From positions 1,426,001 through 1,490,000 of the forward strand of contig NZ_JBPZGZ010000001.1 in the NCBI RefSeq assembly GCF_051857475.1: a stretch of 64,000 bases of DNA, given 5' to 3'. The notes beneath the pieces are model-generated. The model saw only the letters and a list, made by a program, of their open reading frames with translations, did not search any database and was not told the origin of the DNA. Each line of letters opens with the position of its first letter. Position 1 is the first letter of the stretch. Shown piece after piece: positions 17,660-26,099 of this stretch. Both the position numbers and the translations under genes were made by a program. Source of the DNA: Pelomonas sp051857475. GTDB lineage: Bacteria; Pseudomonadota; Gammaproteobacteria; Burkholderiales; Burkholderiaceae_C.

Positions 17660-18552
17660 GCGCGGGCCTCTCCGGCGGGCAACGAGTGGAGGGCCTCGCG
17701 CCAGGAGGCCAGGGCCGCCGGGTCGTCGGGAAGCGGGCCCCGGACGCCGCAGATCATCGAGGCATAGCGGTTGGCCAGGCTGAGCGTCGCGGCCAGGCTG
17801 CGGTGCAGCGACATCCCGGCCAGCAGCATGGCGGTGAAGGCGTCGCCTGCGCCGACACTGTCGACGAAGGCGGGCTGTACCACCCCGTCGCCACTGGCGA
17901 GCAGCTGCCCCTGCTCGCCGTACAGCGCGTAACCCTGAACACCCCGCGTGACCAACAGGCCCTGCAGTGCGAAACGGGCCATCAGCGCGGGCAAGGCAGG
18001 CTCGAACCAGCCGAGCAGACGGTCGAGCTCGTCTTCGTTGATCTTGACCCAGTCAGCCAGCATCAACGACTCGGCTGCGAGGGCCGGCGAGTCGGTGCCC
18101 GGGCGAAGGTTGAGGTCCAGCAAGCGCGGTCCCGCAGCCCGTTTGACGACCGAGCGGATCGTGGCGCGAGACACCAGGTGCCGCTGGGCCAGGCTGCCGA
18201 AATAGACCATGCCCGAGCCGACGGCGCCGGGGCGTTCCAGGTGGTCCCAGGCGGCGTCGGCATGGATCTCGAAGCGGTGGCCGCCGCCCTCCTCCTCGTG
18301 AACGCTGACCCGGCCCGTGGCATGGTGGGCATCCCGCTGCAAGCCGGCCACCGCCAGACCGAAACGGGCTGCACTGTGCAGCACCAGACGGCCGCCCACG
18401 TCGTCGGCTCCGATGCGGCTGACGAAGCGCACCGGGGCGCTGAAGGCCGCCAGCGAACGAGCGACATTGAAGGGCGCGCCGCCGGCAACCGGCCCGTCGT
18501 GGAACCCGTCCACCAGGGCTTCGCCGAGCACGAGGATGGGGGTGGCGGCCAT
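17656..18552 (-). CDS. PfkB-family sugar kinase, probable fructokinase
   Basis: A 298-residue ribokinase/PfkB-family kinase. The substrate-binding GGAPFNVARSLAAF lies near 24-37 and the catalytic DSVGAGDAF at 231-239, with D237 the base. Fructose released by sucrose phosphorylase would be trapped as fructose-phosphate. Most kinases with GGAPxNVA starts are fructokinases giving fructose-6-phosphate. The start lies five bases after the receptor stop and the stop overlaps the transporter start. Specificity is inferred from the operon. Confidence 0.88.
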   Translation of the reverse strand: MAATPILVLGEALVDGFHDGPVAGGAPFNVARSLAAFSAPVRFVSRIGADDVGGRLVLHSAARFGLAVAGLQRDAHHATGRVSVHEEEGGGHRFEIHADAAWDHLERPGAVGSGMVYFGSLAQRHLVSRATIRSVVKRAAGPRLLDLNLRPGTDSPALAAESLMLADWVKINEDELDRLLGWFEPALPALMARFALQGLLVTRGVQGYALYGEQGQLLASGDGVVQPAFVDSVGAGDAFTAMLLAGMSLHRSLAATLSLANRYASMICGVRGPLPDDPAALASWREALHSLPAGEARA

Positions 18553-18557
18553 GCGCT

Positions 18558-20849
18558 TCAGAAGCTGTAGCGCAGCGAGGCCTTGACCGTGCGACCCGTG
18601 TAGGCCCGCGCGGCGCCGCGGCCATCGTTGCTCTCGGTGTAGGCCAGCTCGTTGAAGAGGTTGTTGGCGGCCAGCGAGAGCGTGGCGCGGTTGGTGATGG
18701 CGTAGCTCGCGAAAGCGTTGACGACGGTGTAGGCCGGCAGCGTGATGGTCAGTGGACCGGTCGGGCCGTCGTCCAGGCTCTTGGTGGTGCCGACGATGCC
18801 GACGCCGAAAGTCAGCGCGTCATTGAGGTTGACCGTGGGCGTGAGCTGATAGACGACCTTGGCCTGCCGTTTCGGCGCCCGCCCATCAGCCTGCTTGGCG
18901 TCCGTGTACGTCAGCCCCCCCAGCAGGTTGACAACGCCCCAGCGGGCCGAGCCTTCCAGTTCCAACCCGTTGCTGCGGTAGCTGTTGGCCTTGGCGACGA
19001 TGGGGTTGGTCGTCACGTCGACGTTGACCTCGTCGGTCTTGGCGTGGAAGAGCGTGGCAAACAGGCTCATGCCGCCGCCGCGAATCTTGATACCGGCCTC
19101 GGCCTGCTTGACCTTGTTGGTCGGGATGGTCGGGCTCTTGCCGTTGACCAGGTTGGGGTTGTTGAAGAAGGTGATGCGGTCGGCGTTGTAGGCGGCGCCA
19201 TCGGAATAGCGGGCGAACAGCGACAGGTCCTTGTTCAGCGCGTAGTTGCCGCCCAGCGAGTAGGAGGTGCGACCGAAGTCGTAATCGATGACGTTGGGCT
19301 TGCCGAGGTCATAGGCCAGGCCGGCGTTGGACTGGTAGTAGGCCCCGCTGGCGTTCTGGTTGTCGCGGCGCAGGCCGATGTCGGCGGACAGCGCGCCGGA
19401 CTCCAGGTTGAGCACCAGATAGGGCGCGGTGGTCGTGTACTTGCTGTCCTGGGTGTTGCTGCAGCAGCCGCCGAAGCCGGGTGAACCGTTGACGGCACCG
19501 GGCACGTTGAGCACGCGGGCGCCATCCTGGTCGGCCGAGAGCGAGTACTGGTTGAAGTTCCACGTCAGGTCGAGCTTCTGCACCGAGGTGTAGAGGCCGG
19601 CGACGGCGCTGAGCCGGGTTGCGCCGCCGAGGTCGAAGTCGCGTGAGAACTTGAGGTCGTTGGCCATCAGGCCGACGTTGTCGACCTGGGTGTTGAAGAC
19701 GACGGCGGTGAACTTGCTGCCGGTGTAGGCCTTGCCAGCGTCCGGGCCGGTCGCGATCGTCGTGCCGGCCGGTGCCGCGGCCACATCGTCGCCCGGGAAG
19801 ATGCCGATGAAGCGGCCGGAGTTCTTGCTCCAAGAGAACTTGTTCTGCAGGCGAAAGCCACCGCCGGCATCGAGGTCCATCTCGGCGCCAAAGGCATCGC
19901 TCTTGGCGGCCAGACCATCACGAATGTTGCTGGTGGCGCGGCCGTTGGTGTTCGTCAGCGTGCTGTCCATGGGCCAGGCAGCGTCGTAGAAGGCCGTACG
20001 CCGTGGGTCCAGGCCGGGGATCTGCTGGATGCTGCCGTTCACGTAGCGCACCGGCGTGGGCATGAAGGTCGGGCTGTGGTCGTCCAGGTGCTTGAGGCTG
20101 AAGCGCACATAGCTCCTGCCCTCCAGCTCGAACGTCACGTTGGCGCGGATCTGTCCGCCATTCTCCGTGCCGTCGGCACCCTTGCGGCCCCCATCGCCGA
20201 CCCGGTAGAAGCCGCCGATGAAGAACCGCGTCTTGGGCGCCAGACGGCCGCCATAGCCGAAGTCGACGCGGGTCTGGTCGAAGTCCAGGCCCTTGGTCAG
20301 CTGGATGCTGCCGCCCTGCTCCACCCCGGTCTTGCTGATGAAGTTGATGATGCCGCCGGGCGCGCCCGTGGCCAGCAGCGCTGCCGAGCCGCCGCGCACG
20401 ACTTCCAGGCGTTCGAAGCCGGCGTCGGCCCGCATCCAGGTGTCGGGCGTGGCAAAGGCGATATCGCCGAACTGCAGCAGCGGCAGGCCGTCTTCCTGGA
20501 ACTGGATGTAGCGCGCACCACCGGCCGAGACCGGGATGCCGCGCACCGCGACGTTGGCATTGGATTCGCCGCCGCTGGCCTCGGCGCGGATGCCCGGCAC
20601 AGCGCGCAGCACATCAGTGGCGCTGGCGGCAGTGACGGCTGTGACGCCTTCGCTCTCGATGGTCGAGATGGCGACGCTGGAGCGCATCTTGGACTTGGCT
20701 GCTGAGCTGCCGGTGACGACGACGGCGTCAAGCTTGAGGCCGTCGGGGGTCTCGGTGGCGGCGGCCTGTTGGGCCTGGGCGGCGGCGCCGATGAAGCCCA
20801 GGGCCAAGGCAGCGGCCAGGGGATGGGGGCGTGGGCGGGTGATGGGCAT
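18558..20849 (-). CDS. TonB-dependent outer-membrane receptor of the sucrose operon
   Basis: A 763-residue outer-membrane beta-barrel. The signal peptide is residues 1-26 (ends AAAQAQ). A TonB-box-like LDAVVVTG follows, then the plug (VLRAVPGIRAEASGG, AVRGIP, LEVVRGGSAALLATGAPGGIINFISK). The barrel ends in YSF with the expected terminal phenylalanine. It is first in the sucrose operon, so it most likely moves sucrose or a sucrose-containing oligosaccharide through the outer membrane, as SuxA does in Xanthomonas. The open frame extends 40 codons upstream, but the ATG at 20849 starts the signal peptide and has GGAG seven bases before it. Confidence 0.92.
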   Translation of the reverse strand: MPITRPRPHPLAAALALGFIGAAAQAQQAAATETPDGLKLDAVVVTGSSAAKSKMRSSVAISTIESEGVTAVTAASATDVLRAVPGIRAEASGGESNANVAVRGIPVSAGGARYIQFQEDGLPLLQFGDIAFATPDTWMRADAGFERLEVVRGGSAALLATGAPGGIINFISKTGVEQGGSIQLTKGLDFDQTRVDFGYGGRLAPKTRFFIGGFYRVGDGGRKGADGTENGGQIRANVTFELEGRSYVRFSLKHLDDHSPTFMPTPVRYVNGSIQQIPGLDPRRTAFYDAAWPMDSTLTNTNGRATSNIRDGLAAKSDAFGAEMDLDAGGGFRLQNKFSWSKNSGRFIGIFPGDDVAAAPAGTTIATGPDAGKAYTGSKFTAVVFNTQVDNVGLMANDLKFSRDFDLGGATRLSAVAGLYTSVQKLDLTWNFNQYSLSADQDGARVLNVPGAVNGSPGFGGCCSNTQDSKYTTTAPYLVLNLESGALSADIGLRRDNQNASGAYYQSNAGLAYDLGKPNVIDYDFGRTSYSLGGNYALNKDLSLFARYSDGAAYNADRITFFNNPNLVNGKSPTIPTNKVKQAEAGIKIRGGGMSLFATLFHAKTDEVNVDVTTNPIVAKANSYRSNGLELEGSARWGVVNLLGGLTYTDAKQADGRAPKRQAKVVYQLTPTVNLNDALTFGVGIVGTTKSLDDGPTGPLTITLPAYTVVNAFASYAITNRATLSLAANNLFNELAYTESNDGRGAARAYTGRTVKASLRYSF

Positions 20850-20953
20850 GTCGTCTCCTGTTGTCGGTATGCGGGCGCCTTCTGCGAGGCGAGGCGGCAG
20901 GCGCCGCGATGAGCGCCTATCCGTGTCGACATTCTGTGCGCGTTCAGCTTGTT

Positions 20954-20969
20954 TTGCAATCGATTGCAA
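20954..20969. promoter_or_regulatory. LacI-family operator of the sucrose operon
   Basis: TTGCAATCGATTGCAA is a perfect 16-bp palindrome with the central CG of LacI-family operators. It lies 105 bases upstream of the receptor start and just downstream of the likely -10 box, a position where a bound repressor blocks transcription. The adjacent LacI-family gene (21077-22135) is the obvious candidate to bind it. Confidence 0.8.
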
Positions 20970-20984
20970 TTCAGTAGAAGCACT

Positions 20985-21015
20985 TATATAAATGAATAAA
21001 TTGAGATCTTCACAA
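20985..21015 (-). promoter_or_regulatory. candidate promoter of the sucrose operon
   Basis: Reading on the minus strand, TTGTGA (21015-21010) is followed 18-19 bases later by TTATAT/TATATA (20991-20985) in an AT-rich island that stands out in this GC-rich DNA. Transcription would start close to the 16-bp operator. The match to the sigma-70 consensus is moderate. Confidence 0.45.
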
Positions 21016-21076
21016 ATTCAATGGAAACGATCGCAAGCCGCCGGAGGCGCGCTCCGGACTCCAAATACCTCGGAGT

Positions 21077-22135
21077 TCAAGCCTTGGCCGCGGGGGCGCT
21101 CTCGCGCAGCCTCAGGTAGACGGGCATGGTGCGCGGCCCGGCACGCTCGCCACGCAACTGACCCAGAAGCGCCTCGACAAGCTCGGCGCCAGCTTCCGCC
21201 ACGGGCTGGTGCACGGTCGTCAGCGGCGGATCGCAGTAGGCGGCCAGCGGCATGTCGTCATAGCCGACGACCGCGACATCGTCCGGCACGCGGCGACCGG
21301 CGGCGCGCAGGGCCTGGACCATCAACATGGCCAGTACGTCACTGCAGCAGACGACGGCATCGAAGTCGCTGTGCGCGGCGCAGAACTCGCGCACCTGGCC
21401 CGTTGCGACACTGGGCTCGAAGGGCGCCGGCAATTCCAGCGCTGGATTGACCTCCAGGCCCGCCTCGCGCAGCGCCTGCTGATGGCCCTGATGACGCAGC
21501 CAGACTTCGGGCAGGCGGGCGTCACCGATGAAGGCGATGCGCCTGCGCCCCAGCGCCAGCAGATGCCGCGTGGCCAGTGCGCCCCCCAGCACATTGTCGC
21601 CACCGACGCTGCAATACAGCTGCTGCGGCATCTCGCCGCCCCAGACGACCAGCGGCAGCTTGCGCGCCGCCATCTCGTTGAGCTGGTCGTGCTGGCGCCA
21701 CTGGCCGATGAGGATGACGCCGATGGCCTTGCCGGACTCGAACCAATGCGAGGCCAGGTCCAGCCGTTCGGCATCGACGCGCGACAGCAGCATGTCGTAG
21801 CCGCGGTCGGTCAGCGCGTCGGCGATGGCGCCGACGATGGACAGGAAGAAGGGGTCGGAGATGTGCTGGCGCGACTTGGCGTCATAGGGCACGACGACCG
21901 CCACCGTCTTGTTTTCTTGCAGGCGGAGATTGCGGGCGCCGAAGTTGATCGAGTAGTTCAGCGAGCGTGCCAGTTCGGCGACGCGCTGGCGGGTTTCGGC
22001 ATTGACGAGTTCGCTGCCGTTCAGGGCTCGCGACACGGTGGACACCGACACGCCGGCCAGGCGGGCGATGTCGACCATCTGCAGCCGCCGCTGTTCGCCG
22101 GCGCCGCCGTCGGGGGAGTCTTTGGACTTGGACAT
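21077..22135 (-). CDS. LacI-family transcriptional regulator of the sucrose locus
   Basis: A repressor of about 352 residues. The N-terminal helix-turn-helix reads VDIARLAGVSVSTVSRALNG, followed by the LacI hinge and a periplasmic-binding-protein-like effector domain (VAVVVPY, GVILIGQW, VVGYDDMPLAAYCDPPLTTVHQP). It precedes the receptor gene on the same strand with 227 bases between them, which contain the palindromic operator and promoter. It probably represses the operon until sucrose or a derivative binds. ATGs at 22171, 22144 and 22135 are all possible starts; I choose 22135 as nearest the HTH. Confidence 0.9.
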   Translation of the reverse strand: MSKSKDSPDGGAGEQRRLQMVDIARLAGVSVSTVSRALNGSELVNAETRQRVAELARSLNYSINFGARNLRLQENKTVAVVVPYDAKSRQHISDPFFLSIVGAIADALTDRGYDMLLSRVDAERLDLASHWFESGKAIGVILIGQWRQHDQLNEMAARKLPLVVWGGEMPQQLYCSVGGDNVLGGALATRHLLALGRRRIAFIGDARLPEVWLRHQGHQQALREAGLEVNPALELPAPFEPSVATGQVREFCAAHSDFDAVVCCSDVLAMLMVQALRAAGRRVPDDVAVVGYDDMPLAAYCDPPLTTVHQPVAEAGAELVEALLGQLRGERAGPRTMPVYLRLRESAPAAKA

Positions 22136-22189
22136 CCGCGGCATCCTCGCAGGGCCGGGTGCAATCGACAAGCAGGGCTAGCCTGGGCC

Positions 22190-22218
22190 AAAAAAAAGGC
22201 CGGCATGAAGCCGGCCTT
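22190..22218 (-). terminator. intrinsic terminator after the MHS transporter
   Basis: On the minus strand AAGGCCGGC (22218-22210) and GCCGGCCTT (22204-22196) form a 9-bp stem with a five-base loop, followed by eight T. It lies 37 bases after the transporter stop and separates that gene from the LacI regulator. Confidence 0.9.
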
Positions 22219-22254
22219 GCGTTCGACACCCGGGCAGGCCCGGGAGGAACTCGC

Positions 22255-23934
22255 TCAGTCGCGGGCGTAGATGTCCACGTCCTTGGTCTCGCGGACAAAG
22301 AGAACGCCGATGACGAAGGTGATCGCCGCGATGACGATGGGGTACCAGAGGCCGTGATAGATGTTGCCGTTCTGCGCCACCATCGCGAAGGTGATGGAAG
22401 GCAGCATGCCGCCGAACCAGCCGTTGCCGATGTGGTACGGCAGGCTCATCGACGTGTAGCGGATGCGGGTCGGGAACATCTCGACCAGCATGGCCGCGAT
22501 CGGGCCATAGACCATGGTCACGTACAGCACCAGCACGAACAGGATGGCGACGACCATGGGCACGTTGGCCTTGGCCATGTCGGCCTTGGCCGGGTAGCCG
22601 GCGGCCTTCATCGCTTCGCCCAGTTCCTTCTTGAAGGCGGCGATGGCCTTGGTCGAAGCTTCGTCGAACTTGTGCTCGGTCAGCTTGCTGGCGGTCGGGA
22701 CGGCGATTTCCTTCTCGCCGACCTTGACGACGGTCGAAGCGCCGGCCGGGGCGTCGACCGTCTCGGAGCTGGCCGACGAGCCGGCCAGCGCGCGCTTGGC
22801 GATGTCGCAGGCGCTGGTGAAGTCGACTTCGCGGGCGATCGGACTGCCCTGGAAGGAGCAGGAGGCCGTCTGCGTCGACAGCGTGACCTTGGATGTTTCC
22901 TGGGCCTTGGCGAGGTCAGGGTTGGCCGCGCCGGTCAGGGCCTTGAACAGCGGGAAGTAGGTCACCGCGGCGAGCAGCAGGCCGGCCATGATGATGGGCT
23001 TGCGGCCGATCTTGTCCGACAGCGTGCCGAAGATGACGAAGAAGGGCGTGCCCAGGATCAGCGCGATGGCGATCCAGATGTTGGCGGCGGCGGCGTCGAC
23101 CTTGAGCACCGACGTCAGGAAGAACAGCGCGTAGAACTGGCCCGAGTACCAGACCACGCCCTGGCCGGCCACCAGGCCGAAGAGGGCCAGCAGCACGATC
23201 TTCAGGTTCTTCCACTGGCCGAAGGACTCGGACAGCGGCGCCTTGGAGGTCTTGCCCTCGGCCTTCATCTTCTGGAAGGCGGGCGATTCGTTCATGGACA
23301 GACGAATCCACACCGAGATGCCCAGCAGCAGGATGGACACGATGAAGGGAATGCGCCAGCCCCATTCGGCGAAGTCCTTTTCGCCCAGGGACGTGCGCAC
23401 GCCCAGGATGACCATCAGCGACAGGAACAGGCCCAGGGTCGCCGTGGTCTGGATCCACGAGGTGTAGGCGCCGCGCTTGCCGTGCGGTGCATGCTCGGCC
23501 ACGTAGGTGGCGGCACCGCCGTACTCACCGCCCAGGGCCAGGCCCTGCAGCAGGCGCAGGCCGATCAGGATGACCGGGGCTGCAGCGCCGATGGTGGCGT
23601 AGGTGGGCAGCACGCCGACGATGAAGGTCGACAGGCCCATGATCAAGATCGTCACCAGGAAGGTGTACTTGCGGCCGATCATGTCGCCCAGGCGGCCGAA
23701 CACCAGAGCGCCGAAGGGACGCACGATGAAGCCCGCGGCAAAGGCCATCAGCGACGCGATGAAGGCGGCGCCAGGCTCCAGGCCGGCGAAGAACTGCTTG
23801 GCGATGATGGCCGCCAGAGAACCATAGAGGTAGAAGTCGTACCACTCGAACACCGTGCCCAGCGAAGAGGCGAAGATGACCTTCTTCTCTTCCCGGGTCA
23901 TCGGCGTGGCGGCCGTTGAAGTCGCAGTTGCCAT
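22255..23934 (-). CDS. MFS transporter, metabolite:H+ symporter (MHS) family with a large periplasmic loop
   Basis: A 559-residue inner-membrane transporter. The MHS signatures are FEWYDFYLYG near 29-38, RPFGALVFGRLGDMIGRKY near 72-90, and GLRLLQGLALGGEYGGAATYVAEHAP near 125-150. Substrates of the family are organic acids, betaines and shikimate; this one cannot be named. Between about TM9 and TM10 (residues 336-456) lies an extra soluble segment with two cysteines (359 and 376), predicted outside the membrane. The ATG at 23934 is taken because the next upstream one only adds a basic stretch. The gene is monocistronic with its own terminator. Confidence 0.88.
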   Translation of the reverse strand: MATATSTAATPMTREEKKVIFASSLGTVFEWYDFYLYGSLAAIIAKQFFAGLEPGAAFIASLMAFAAGFIVRPFGALVFGRLGDMIGRKYTFLVTILIMGLSTFIVGVLPTYATIGAAAPVILIGLRLLQGLALGGEYGGAATYVAEHAPHGKRGAYTSWIQTTATLGLFLSLMVILGVRTSLGEKDFAEWGWRIPFIVSILLLGISVWIRLSMNESPAFQKMKAEGKTSKAPLSESFGQWKNLKIVLLALFGLVAGQGVVWYSGQFYALFFLTSVLKVDAAAANIWIAIALILGTPFFVIFGTLSDKIGRKPIIMAGLLLAAVTYFPLFKALTGAANPDLAKAQETSKVTLSTQTASCSFQGSPIAREVDFTSACDIAKRALAGSSASSETVDAPAGASTVVKVGEKEIAVPTASKLTEHKFDEASTKAIAAFKKELGEAMKAAGYPAKADMAKANVPMVVAILFVLVLYVTMVYGPIAAMLVEMFPTRIRYTSMSLPYHIGNGWFGGMLPSITFAMVAQNGNIYHGLWYPIVIAAITFVIGVLFVRETKDVDIYARD

Positions 23935-24266
23935 GAAAAGTCTCCGTCTGTTGTCGGGCCGCCCCACAGGCTTCCCTCAGCCGTGACTATTCACACCGCC
24001 TCTGACCGTGTTCTGACGCCATTCTGAATCGAGGCTGACAAACTCCGCAGGAACCCGCAGTCAGCATTTCTCAATGCGAGATGAGATGACTCTCGCGGGT
24101 AAATCCTGAGACGTTTTGAATCATGCCTGCCGGCCTGCATGCCGGCAGTCCCTCGCGAGGCGTCGAACAAGCCGCAGGGCTGAGCCCGGACATGATCAGT
24201 CCAGTGGACTGATCGTGCCTGGCGAAGGACAGGGCCACTGGCCCTGGCATGGTTCTCGGTCCGCGC
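23935..24266. other. 332-bp gene-free region with four tandem palindromes
   Basis: No supported gene. The right half holds four consecutive inverted repeats. CTGCCGGC/GCCGGCAG is at 24127-24148. CCTCGCGAGG is at 24151-24160. A 21-base palindrome of 10-bp arms around one base is at 24194-24214, and a 17-base palindrome of 8-bp arms around one base is at 24230-24246. The last two share a CCA-N-TGG centre. None is followed by a U-run on either strand. The left half should contain the MHS-gene promoter, but I see no convincing boxes. A 115-residue open frame across the region looks non-coding. Confidence 0.6.
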
Positions 24267-24926
24267 TCAGTGTTTCCGGGTGACACCGGGTCGGGCCTGA
24301 GCCGCCGATTCCCAGACGCCGCTGCGGAACCACGGGTCGCCGTCCAGGGCCGCGCGCAGCATGGGCAAGGCATCCTGCCCCCAGAACAGCCGGCCCTCGA
24401 ACTCCACCGTCGGCACACCGAAGACGCCCAAGTTCAGGGCCGCCTCGGTCTCCTGACGCAGGCGCTGCTTGACCGCCTCGCTGGCCGGATCCTGGGCAGG
24501 CGCCAGTCGCTCCGCCAGGGCCGCCAAGCGATTCGCGTCATTGGCATCGGCGCCGGCGCCGCGCCACACGTGATGGAAGAGTTGCTCGACCACCCAGCGC
24601 CCCGGCGTGTCGCCGGGCTGCCCTTCCGGTGCCGCGCTGGCCCAGGCCAGGCGCAGCAGCGGCAGCGGGTTGAAGGGATGCTGGGCCGGCGCGTCCAGCA
24701 CCACGCCCTGGCGGTGGGCCAGCCAGGCCACCTGCCGAAAGGTCCAGCGACGCTTGGCGTCGATCTCGGCCGGCCCCTTCTGGCCCAGGGCCTGCAGCAG
24801 GGCGGCGAACAGGATGGGCCGGTAGACGACCTCGACGCTGTGCCCCGCCAGCGCTTCGGGCAAGGCCTCGAAGCCCAGGGCCGCGTAAGGCGAGATGGGG
24901 TCGAAGTAGAAGGTCAGCCGCTTCAT
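24267..24926 (-). CDS. DsbA-fold 2-hydroxychromene-2-carboxylate isomerase family protein
   Basis: A 219-residue thioredoxin-fold protein of the HCCA-isomerase/DsbA-like family. It starts TFYFDPISPYAALGFEAL with the serine of DPISPY in the position used by the glutathione-dependent isomerases, and ends with VFGVPTVEFEGRLFWGQDALPML. The founding member acts in naphthalene degradation, but most homologues have unknown substrates and no ring-degradation genes are nearby. The ATG at 24926 overlaps the DUF1289 stop (ATGA). Confidence 0.85.
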   Translation of the reverse strand: MKRLTFYFDPISPYAALGFEALPEALAGHSVEVVYRPILFAALLQALGQKGPAEIDAKRRWTFRQVAWLAHRQGVVLDAPAQHPFNPLPLLRLAWASAAPEGQPGDTPGRWVVEQLFHHVWRGAGADANDANRLAALAERLAPAQDPASEAVKQRLRQETEAALNLGVFGVPTVEFEGRLFWGQDALPMLRAALDGDPWFRSGVWESAAQARPGVTRKH

Positions 24927-25150
24927 CGATCCTGTTCCTCGCTGTGGGGCCAGGGCCCGAGCCACAGGCCGTGTCTATGCATCTCCACGCGCCTTTCGGG
25001 CAACTGGTCGAGGACGTGGCGTTGCACGGTTTCGGGCGCCCCGCCCCAGCCGGCAATCTCGTTGAGGCTGCGCGCGCAGCCGCGGCACCAACCGGTGGCC
25101 GCGTCCATCTGGCAGACGTTGACGCAGGGCGAGGTGACCGCGGGTTTCAC
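24923..25150 (-). CDS. DUF1289 small cysteine-rich protein
   Basis: A 75-residue protein with the four-cysteine pattern of DUF1289: SPCVNVCQMD at 7-16, then WCRGCARSLNEIAGW at 21-35. The cysteines probably bind an iron-sulfur cluster or metal; the function is unknown. It overlaps the YbaK gene before it and the isomerase gene after it by four bases each, so the three form a coupled unit. Confidence 0.85.
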   Translation of the reverse strand: MKPAVTSPCVNVCQMDAATGWCRGCARSLNEIAGWGGAPETVQRHVLDQLPERRVEMHRHGLWLGPWPHSEEQDR

Positions 25151-25650
25151 GTTTGAACCACGTCGATGACGGGCGCTCCGGTGATCTTCTCCAACTCGCC
25201 CGGCGTCAGCTTGAAAACGCCGTTGGGATGCCCGGCGGCGGCCCAGATGATGTCGAAGCGGAACAGGTCGCGGTCGATGAAGAGTTGGGGCGCCGCGAAA
25301 CCCTCGACCGGCGCAAAGCCGGCCGGCGACACGCCGCCGATGGAGAAGCCGGTGCGAGCCTTGACGAAGTCGGCATCGGCACGGCCCAGCGGCCCGGTGT
25401 GGGGCTTGAGCTTGGACTCGTCGACGCGCCGGTCACCCGAGGTGATGACGAGGACGGCAGAGTCGTCGGCCTTGCGGCGGAAGACCACGGACTTGGCGAT
25501 CTGGCCCAGCGTCACGCCCAGGGCGTCGGCGGCCTCCTGGGCGGTGCGGGCCGCGACGTCCAGCCACAGCGGCGGGTGGGGATGAGCGGCGGCGGCCAGC
25601 GCGGCGCTGACGCGTTGGAAGCCTTCGGGTCGGGTATCGAGATCAGCCAT
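25147..25650 (-). CDS. YbaK/EbsC-type aminoacyl-tRNA deacylase
   Basis: A 167-residue protein of the YbaK/ProX editing family, which hydrolyses mischarged tRNA in trans. The conserved parts are present: IAKSVVFRRK near 52-61, VITSGDRRVDESKL near 69-82, FSIGGVSPAGF near 102-112 with the catalytic GGVSP turn, and FIDRDL near 126-131. The substrate (Cys-tRNA-Pro, Ala-tRNA-Pro or another) cannot be decided. The frame is open much further upstream, but the ATG at 25650 begins the domain. It is the first gene of the YbaK-DUF1289-isomerase unit. Confidence 0.88.
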   Translation of the reverse strand: MADLDTRPEGFQRVSAALAAAAHPHPPLWLDVAARTAQEAADALGVTLGQIAKSVVFRRKADDSAVLVITSGDRRVDESKLKPHTGPLGRADADFVKARTGFSIGGVSPAGFAPVEGFAAPQLFIDRDLFRFDIIWAAAGHPNGVFKLTPGELEKITGAPVIDVVQT

Positions 25651-25687
25651 GGCCGCAATTGTGTCGCGGCCGGCGGGGGCCATGCGC

Positions 25688-26089
25688 TCAGTCGCGGTCC
25701 TTGTCCTTGCCGTGGCCATGGCCCTTGCCATGCTTGCCCTTGCCGCGGTCCTCGCCCTGGTCGTTGCCGCCCTGCGGTCGCGCATAGCGCTCCTGGTACC
25801 AGTCCTCGCGCACGAAGTAGACCGGCACGCCGCAGGCGTTGTACTTGGCGCAGTGCTTGTCCCAGTGCTTCTGGTGGCCGGGCGGGATGCGCATGTAGAC
25901 AGGCTCGACATGCACGGGCCGGCGCTGCACCCAGACCGGCTCGGCCAGCACGACGGGCGGCGGCGCGACATTGCCGATGTCGATGCGGCCGTAGAAGCCG
26001 GGCTGGCCGACCTGGATGGACACGCCAACGTCGGCGGCCTGGGCGGCGCCGGCCAGCAGCGTCGCCAGGATGAGGAGGGTGTGCTTCAT
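25688..26089 (-). CDS. exported hypothetical protein with charged Gly/Lys/His tail
   Basis: A 133-residue secreted protein. The signal peptide is 1-18 (ends GAAQA). The mature part begins VGVSIQVGQPGFYGRIDIG, contains PVYMRIPPGHQKHW and two cysteines in HCAKYNACG, and ends in a low-complexity Gly/Lys/Asp/His tail of about 30 residues. Similar small exported proteins are common in Burkholderiales; no activity is known to me. The tail could bind metals or nucleic acid, which is speculation. Confidence 0.75.
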   Translation of the reverse strand: MKHTLLILATLLAGAAQAADVGVSIQVGQPGFYGRIDIGNVAPPPVVLAEPVWVQRRPVHVEPVYMRIPPGHQKHWDKHCAKYNACGVPVYFVREDWYQERYARPQGGNDQGEDRGKGKHGKGHGHGKDKDRD

Positions 26090-26099
26090 GGCATCTCCT

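Noticed and set aside
24071..24418. 115-residue open frame over the tandem palindromes
   Set aside because: It runs into the isomerase gene in another frame, has no motif, and is explained by inverted repeats and GC bias.
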